Made by a program: the position numbers and the translations under genes. This document shows, piece by piece, positions 60,585 through 64,000 of a stretch of 64,000 nucleotides of DNA (position 1 is the first letter of the stretch; each line of letters starts with the position of its first letter). The notes under the pieces were generated by a model. The model ran no database searches, had not been told where the DNA came from, and saw only the letters and a list, made by a program, of their open reading frames with translations. The stretch is from Chelydra serpentina. Lineage: Eukaryota; Chordata; Testudines; Chelydridae. The DNA is taken from NCBI GenBank assembly GCA_037349315.1, contig JBAIAC010000026.1:23527501-23591500 (forward strand), in the 5' to 3' direction.

Positions 60585-61119
60585 CTATGGTGTAAGTACG
60601 GTGGTACAGTCCGGTACGCCATACCAGTAAGATATTTATAGCAGGTACGGCATACTGGAAAGACATAGGAGAAGACCTGCCCCTAGCCCTTCCACACAGC
60701 TGCATCCTGGGGTCTGTACAGCAGCCCTGTGGGAGGACAGGGCAGGGGGGCTGGGAGCTGCCTGGCAGCCCCACGTTCTGCTCCTTTCCCCACTGCAGTT
60801 CCCAGTAGAGCCCTGAACCGCTCAGCGGCCCCACACTGGCAGCTCCTCCAGCACAGCTGTACCATCCCCAGCCCAGCCCTTCCATGCAGCTGCATCTCTG
60901 GAGTCCTCCTGCCTGGGGTGTGTACAGCAGAAGTCTCCGGTGCAGCACACACACAGATAATGTGGGATGGATGTGGATCATGGGGAGGGGATGGGGAGAG
61001 TACGGGGGCCGTGGGCTGGGGGCGGGAAGGAGTCCCGTGTGGGTCACATGGGGAGATCACTTCCCCCTGCCCTCCATGTGTCCCTCCCCGTCAAGAAACG
61101 ATTTCTACTTGCACCACTG
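60585..61119. mobile_element. hAT-type MITE, 535 bp, 7/8 target duplication
   Basis: The left end ctatggtgtaagta and the reversed right end cagtggtgcaagta match at 11 of 14 positions. The flanks are accgtatt (60577-60584) and accgtact (61120-61127). Inside are repeats of ggtacgccatacc type and a pair of related blocks around cccttccacacagctgcatc. The 175- and 169-codon frames on the two strands here arise from its GC richness and lack a protein family. Confidence 0.8.
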
Positions 61120-61189
61120 ACCGTACTCCAAACGACACTGATATCACTGTGCTGATGAAGTGCAGGATTAGTAATATTCACACTGGAAT

Positions 61190-61335
61190 AATGATAGGTA
61201 TGAGGAGCTATTATTATTTAACATTTGTAATGCAGTAATACCCAGAGGCTCTGATCAGAATTGTGCTAGATGCCATGCAGAGGCAGGCACAGTCTATGCC
61301 AAAGCAATTTACAATCCAAGAAGATAAGCAACATA
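61190..61335 (-). mobile_element. Amniote SINE remnant (MIR-like)
   Basis: attgtgctagatgccatgca and gcaatttacaatccaagaag follow the pattern of the 10535-10640 remnant (tgcaaggtgttgtataaata ... gctttcattctaaat). Confidence 0.6.
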
Positions 61336-61686
61336 AGCAGGATGGAGTGTACGTTTGGGGATAAATTACACCAAAACCAACAATCTATCCTGTCTCAATT
61401 CTACTGTATTCCATTAGCTTTTGCATTTGTCATCCTCTTAATACTTATGAAAAAATGTGTAGTCAACAATTATATCTTTAATAAATATTTAATAAACATA
61501 AATATATATACATATATTGGTTTTCCATATTGGAAATCCTGTTCTCCCACACAAATTCACTTTAACTTCTTTCCCTGGATCTCTGAGGCACTGGGAGGTT
61601 AGACCACCCATCATACTCCAAGATGGCTCTCTCTTCTGGGAGCCTACTAGAGGGCCATAGCTCGCTGCCTGTGCTGGGATCTAGAC
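61336..61686. other. No recognised feature
   Basis: Nothing identified; a short at-rich run (atatatatacatatatt) lies near 61500. Confidence 0.4.
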
Positions 61687-62669
61687 CGGGGGTGGTCAAC
61701 CTGTGGCTCCGGAGCCGCACGCAGCTCTTCAGAGGTTAATATGCGGCTCCTTACCTAGGCACTGATTCTGGGGCTGGAGCTACAGATGCTAAATTTCCAA
61801 TGTGCTGGGGGGTGCTCTGTGCTCAACCTCCTGCTTTGCCCCAAGCCCTGCCCCCACTCCACCCCTTTCCCTGAGCCTTGCATACCCTTGTTTCTCCCCC
61901 CTTCCCCTTCCCCATAGCCTCCTGCACATGTGAAACAGCTGATTGCGGGGGGATTAAGTGCTGATTGGTGGGGGTTGCCAGCAGGCGAGAGGCACTGGGG
62001 GGCTGGGGAGCAGATGGGGGCAGTGGCGTAGCCAGGTTCTAACACCAGGGGGAGCGAACACATAAAAAAGGCACCACCCGACCCGACCGCTGGCCCCACC
62101 AAGAGCCCGCTGCTGGCCTGGGTTCTTTCACCCAGGCTGGCAGCGGGCTGAGACACCCCGGCTGGCAGGAGCCCGCAGGGGGAATCCCAGAGCGGTGGCT
62201 GGCTGAGCCGCTCAGCCCGCCCCGCTCTGGGATTCCGCCTGCGGGCTCCTGCCAGCCTGGGTCTCTCAGCACGCTGCCAGCCTGGGTGAAAGAACCCAGG
62301 CCAGCAGCGGGACCCCAGCTGGCAGAAGCCCGCGGGGGGGAATTCCAGAGCAGCGGCTGGCTGAGCCGCTCAGCCCGCCCCACTCTAGGATCCCCCCCTC
62401 CGCAAGCTCCTGCCAGCCGGGGGGTCTCAGCCCGCTGCTGGCCTGGGTTCTTTCACCCAGGCCAGCAGCGGGCTCTTGGTGGGGCCAGCGGCAGGACTTT
62501 TGGAAAGGCGCCACTTCTGGAAAATGTGCTCAGGGGGAGCGGCCGCTCCCCCTGTTCCCCCCCCCCCCAGCTACGCTACTGGAATGGGGGGCTGCTGACG
62601 TAGTACTGTGGCTCTTTGGCAATGTACATTGGTAAATTCTGACTCCTCAGGCTCAGGTTGGCCACCCCG
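61687..62669. mobile_element. Outer hAT element carrying a nested insertion
   Basis: The ends cgggggtggtcaacctg and (reversed) cggggtggccaacctg are inverted repeats. The flanks atctagac (61679-61686) and atactagac (from 62670) are one 8-bp duplication with a single inserted a. After the left end it reads tggctccggagccgcacgca, and before the right end tactgtggctctttggcaat, both typical of one hAT MITE type. The middle is interrupted at 62021-62581 by another element. Confidence 0.8.
62021..62581. mobile_element. GC-rich double-palindrome element, nested, 561 bp
   Basis: The ends cagtggcgtagc and (reversed) cagtagcgtagc match at 11 of 12 positions. The flanks gatggggg (62013-62020) and gaatggggg (from 62582) are close to an 8-bp duplication. 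Inside are two long palindromes, 62160-62256 and 62319-62416, each centred on ggctgag-ccg-ctcagcc. A hairpin cctgggt...acccagg is repeated three times (62118, 62281, 62442). The outer arms (about 62081-62145 and 62433-62493) are also inverted copies. It has no coding content. Confidence 0.8.
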
Positions 62670-62754
62670 ATACTAGACTCAGAAGCTGCCTGATCTGGAA
62701 AGGGTTATCTTTTCTCCACCCAATTATCCTACCCAATTTTAGCTGCCTTTGGGG

Positions 62755-63045
62755 AAGCAGTATGATCTGAGGAAAGAAGCACAGGACAGCAAGCCAGGAG
62801 CACCTGAATTTTAATTCCAGTTCAAAGTCTCATTTGGTGGCAGTGTGTGTGGAGTGGTTATAGAGTTTCTCATACCAGACTGAGCACATCACTTGACTTC
62901 CCAATTCAGTTTCCTTATCTAGAAAATGGGAGTAATAAAAAACCCCTTACTCCTGCCTTCACATGACTATTGTGAGGTTTAAGTAATTGATTGATGTATA
63001 CCCTTTGCATAAACAATGAGCTGTGTAAGTGCTAGTTATTATTCT
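62755..63045 (+). mobile_element. MIR-like CORE-SINE, nearly full length
   Basis: agcagtatgatctgaggaaa at the head, caggagcacctgaattttaa, cacttgacttcccaattcag then tttccttatctagaaaatgg in the core, and ttgtgaggtttaagtaattg then tgtaagtgctagttattatt at the 3' part follow the MIR order. About 40 bp near 62840 look inserted. Confidence 0.8.
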
Positions 63046-64000
63046 GGGTGGAGATGGTTACTGACTTACTTCTTTCCCATTTTACCTCCTCGAGGCCCAT
63101 ACCCTCCAGCACGTGCATGCATGTTCGATATCTCCTCCGCACAGAATTTACAGATTCAGCCATCAAACAAATCCATAGGCAACATGTTAGATTATTAAAC
63201 TTTTCATCTATGCCATCGCCGGTTCAAATGTGTTTGAGGCTTTAAGGAAAACCACAGTTGTGTGAAACTGTACAAATCAGAAAAGACAAACAATGTTGTC
63301 AAGTGCAAAATCTCATAGCCCTTTTGCTGGGCTGTTTTCAACCTCTAACATTTTTAATGCATGCTGTAGTTTATGCCCCAAGGCATCATAAAATTCCCTA
63401 CATCTGTGCAAGAATAGCCACAGGGATGAGGTGTTGTGTGTCAGGAAGGTGGCTCACATAACCTGGAGAGGTATTCTCAAAAGCTCAAATAAACTGCTAA
63501 AACTGTGGATACTTGTCTAAAAAGAACTCAAATTCTAAACCATTTGTGAGCTAAGATAAAAATTCCTTTTTACTGATAGTTCCATTCATATTAATAAAGT
63601 ACTGCACAAGGCCCTTCTACCCTTCAGAGCTAACACATTTGAAAGGCTTAAAATGTTTGACACTGCACATCAAAAAGGAAAGTCGGTTTTAATAGGCTGT
63701 ATTCTGTGACCTACAGCATAATGATTCCTTTCATTTGTGTTGTCACTGAAACAACTGTGTGTAATTTGTTACCCGTATTTTTAAATGCCAACAAGCTATT
63801 CTTTTCTGTGCTTTAATTGAATGCCATCCCGCTTGCATAGTCTCCTACAAGGTATTTAATAGCAAATAATTTTGGAGGAAACTTTAAAAAACAAAGGCTT
63901 GTCTGCTATGCATGGTTATTAAAGGACATGCTGATGAGTGCAGTATAAAATAATTTATAGAGAGTGAATTCTTAGAGATCGTTTAGGAGGAAACAATATA
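63046..64000. other. No recognised feature
   Basis: A+T-rich and repeat-free by eye to the end of the window. Confidence 0.45.

Noticed and set aside
60520..61238. Long open frames on both strands (up to 175 codons)
   Set aside because: They lie in the GC-rich interior of a hAT MITE with target duplications, overlap on both strands and show no protein family.
61755..62603. Several overlapping frames of 80-133 codons
   Set aside because: They run through the nested GC-rich palindromic element and read its repeats (LGERTQASSGL-type text recurs), not a gene.

Overview
The window looks like nuclear DNA of a turtle (Testudines), either deep intergenic DNA or one very large intron. The reasons are the repeats: several CR1 LINE fragments, a tRNA-derived SINE, MIR-like CORE-SINE remnants, L2-like LINE pieces, and many short inverted-repeat elements (hAT-type and probable Harbinger-type MITEs) whose sequences I recognise as typical of turtle genomes. 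The assignment rests on recall of repeat families, not on a search. The DNA is A+T-rich, the GC-rich patches are almost all transposon interiors, and I could not support a single protein-coding exon, rRNA or functional tRNA.

Layout. 1-1.4 kb: a CR1 ORF2 remnant on the + strand, then a hAT MITE. 2.1-2.4 kb and 5.4-7 kb: old MITEs, a CR1 3' end, and a palindromic repeat split by a second CR1. 10.5-10.8, 21.4-21.8, 43.7, 56.1, 57.8, 61.2 and 62.8-63.0 kb: MIR-like remnants, with a CR1 3' end at 21.4 kb. 14.8-15.2 kb: a tRNA-headed SINE abutting a CR1 tail. 17.5 kb: a full-length hairpin MITE. 20.5-21.3 kb: an unclassified 772-bp insertion. 21.8 kb: a perfect 46-bp palindrome. 24.1 and 34.3 kb: two hAT MITEs of one family with exact 8-bp target duplications. 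27.4-29.8 kb: a near-perfect 134-bp direct duplication flanking 2.15 kb that begins inside a CR1. 30.2 kb: an L2-like reverse transcriptase remnant with the longest open frame that still shows a protein family. 37.1-37.9 kb: another L2-like fragment and a CR1 3' end. 41.0-42.5 kb: a hAT MITE, a second copy of the palindromic repeat, and an L2-like endonuclease fragment. 46.9, 48.8, 49.1, 55.3 and 58.5 kb: further inverted-repeat elements. 60.6-62.7 kb: a hAT MITE and a GC-rich double-palindrome element nested inside another hAT element.

No genes are seen to work together. The main content is a layered record of transposition. I found no evidence of a new biological system. The most unusual items are the 134-bp duplication around 27.4-29.8 kb, the perfect palindrome at 21.8 kb and the nested double palindrome at 62.0-62.6 kb.
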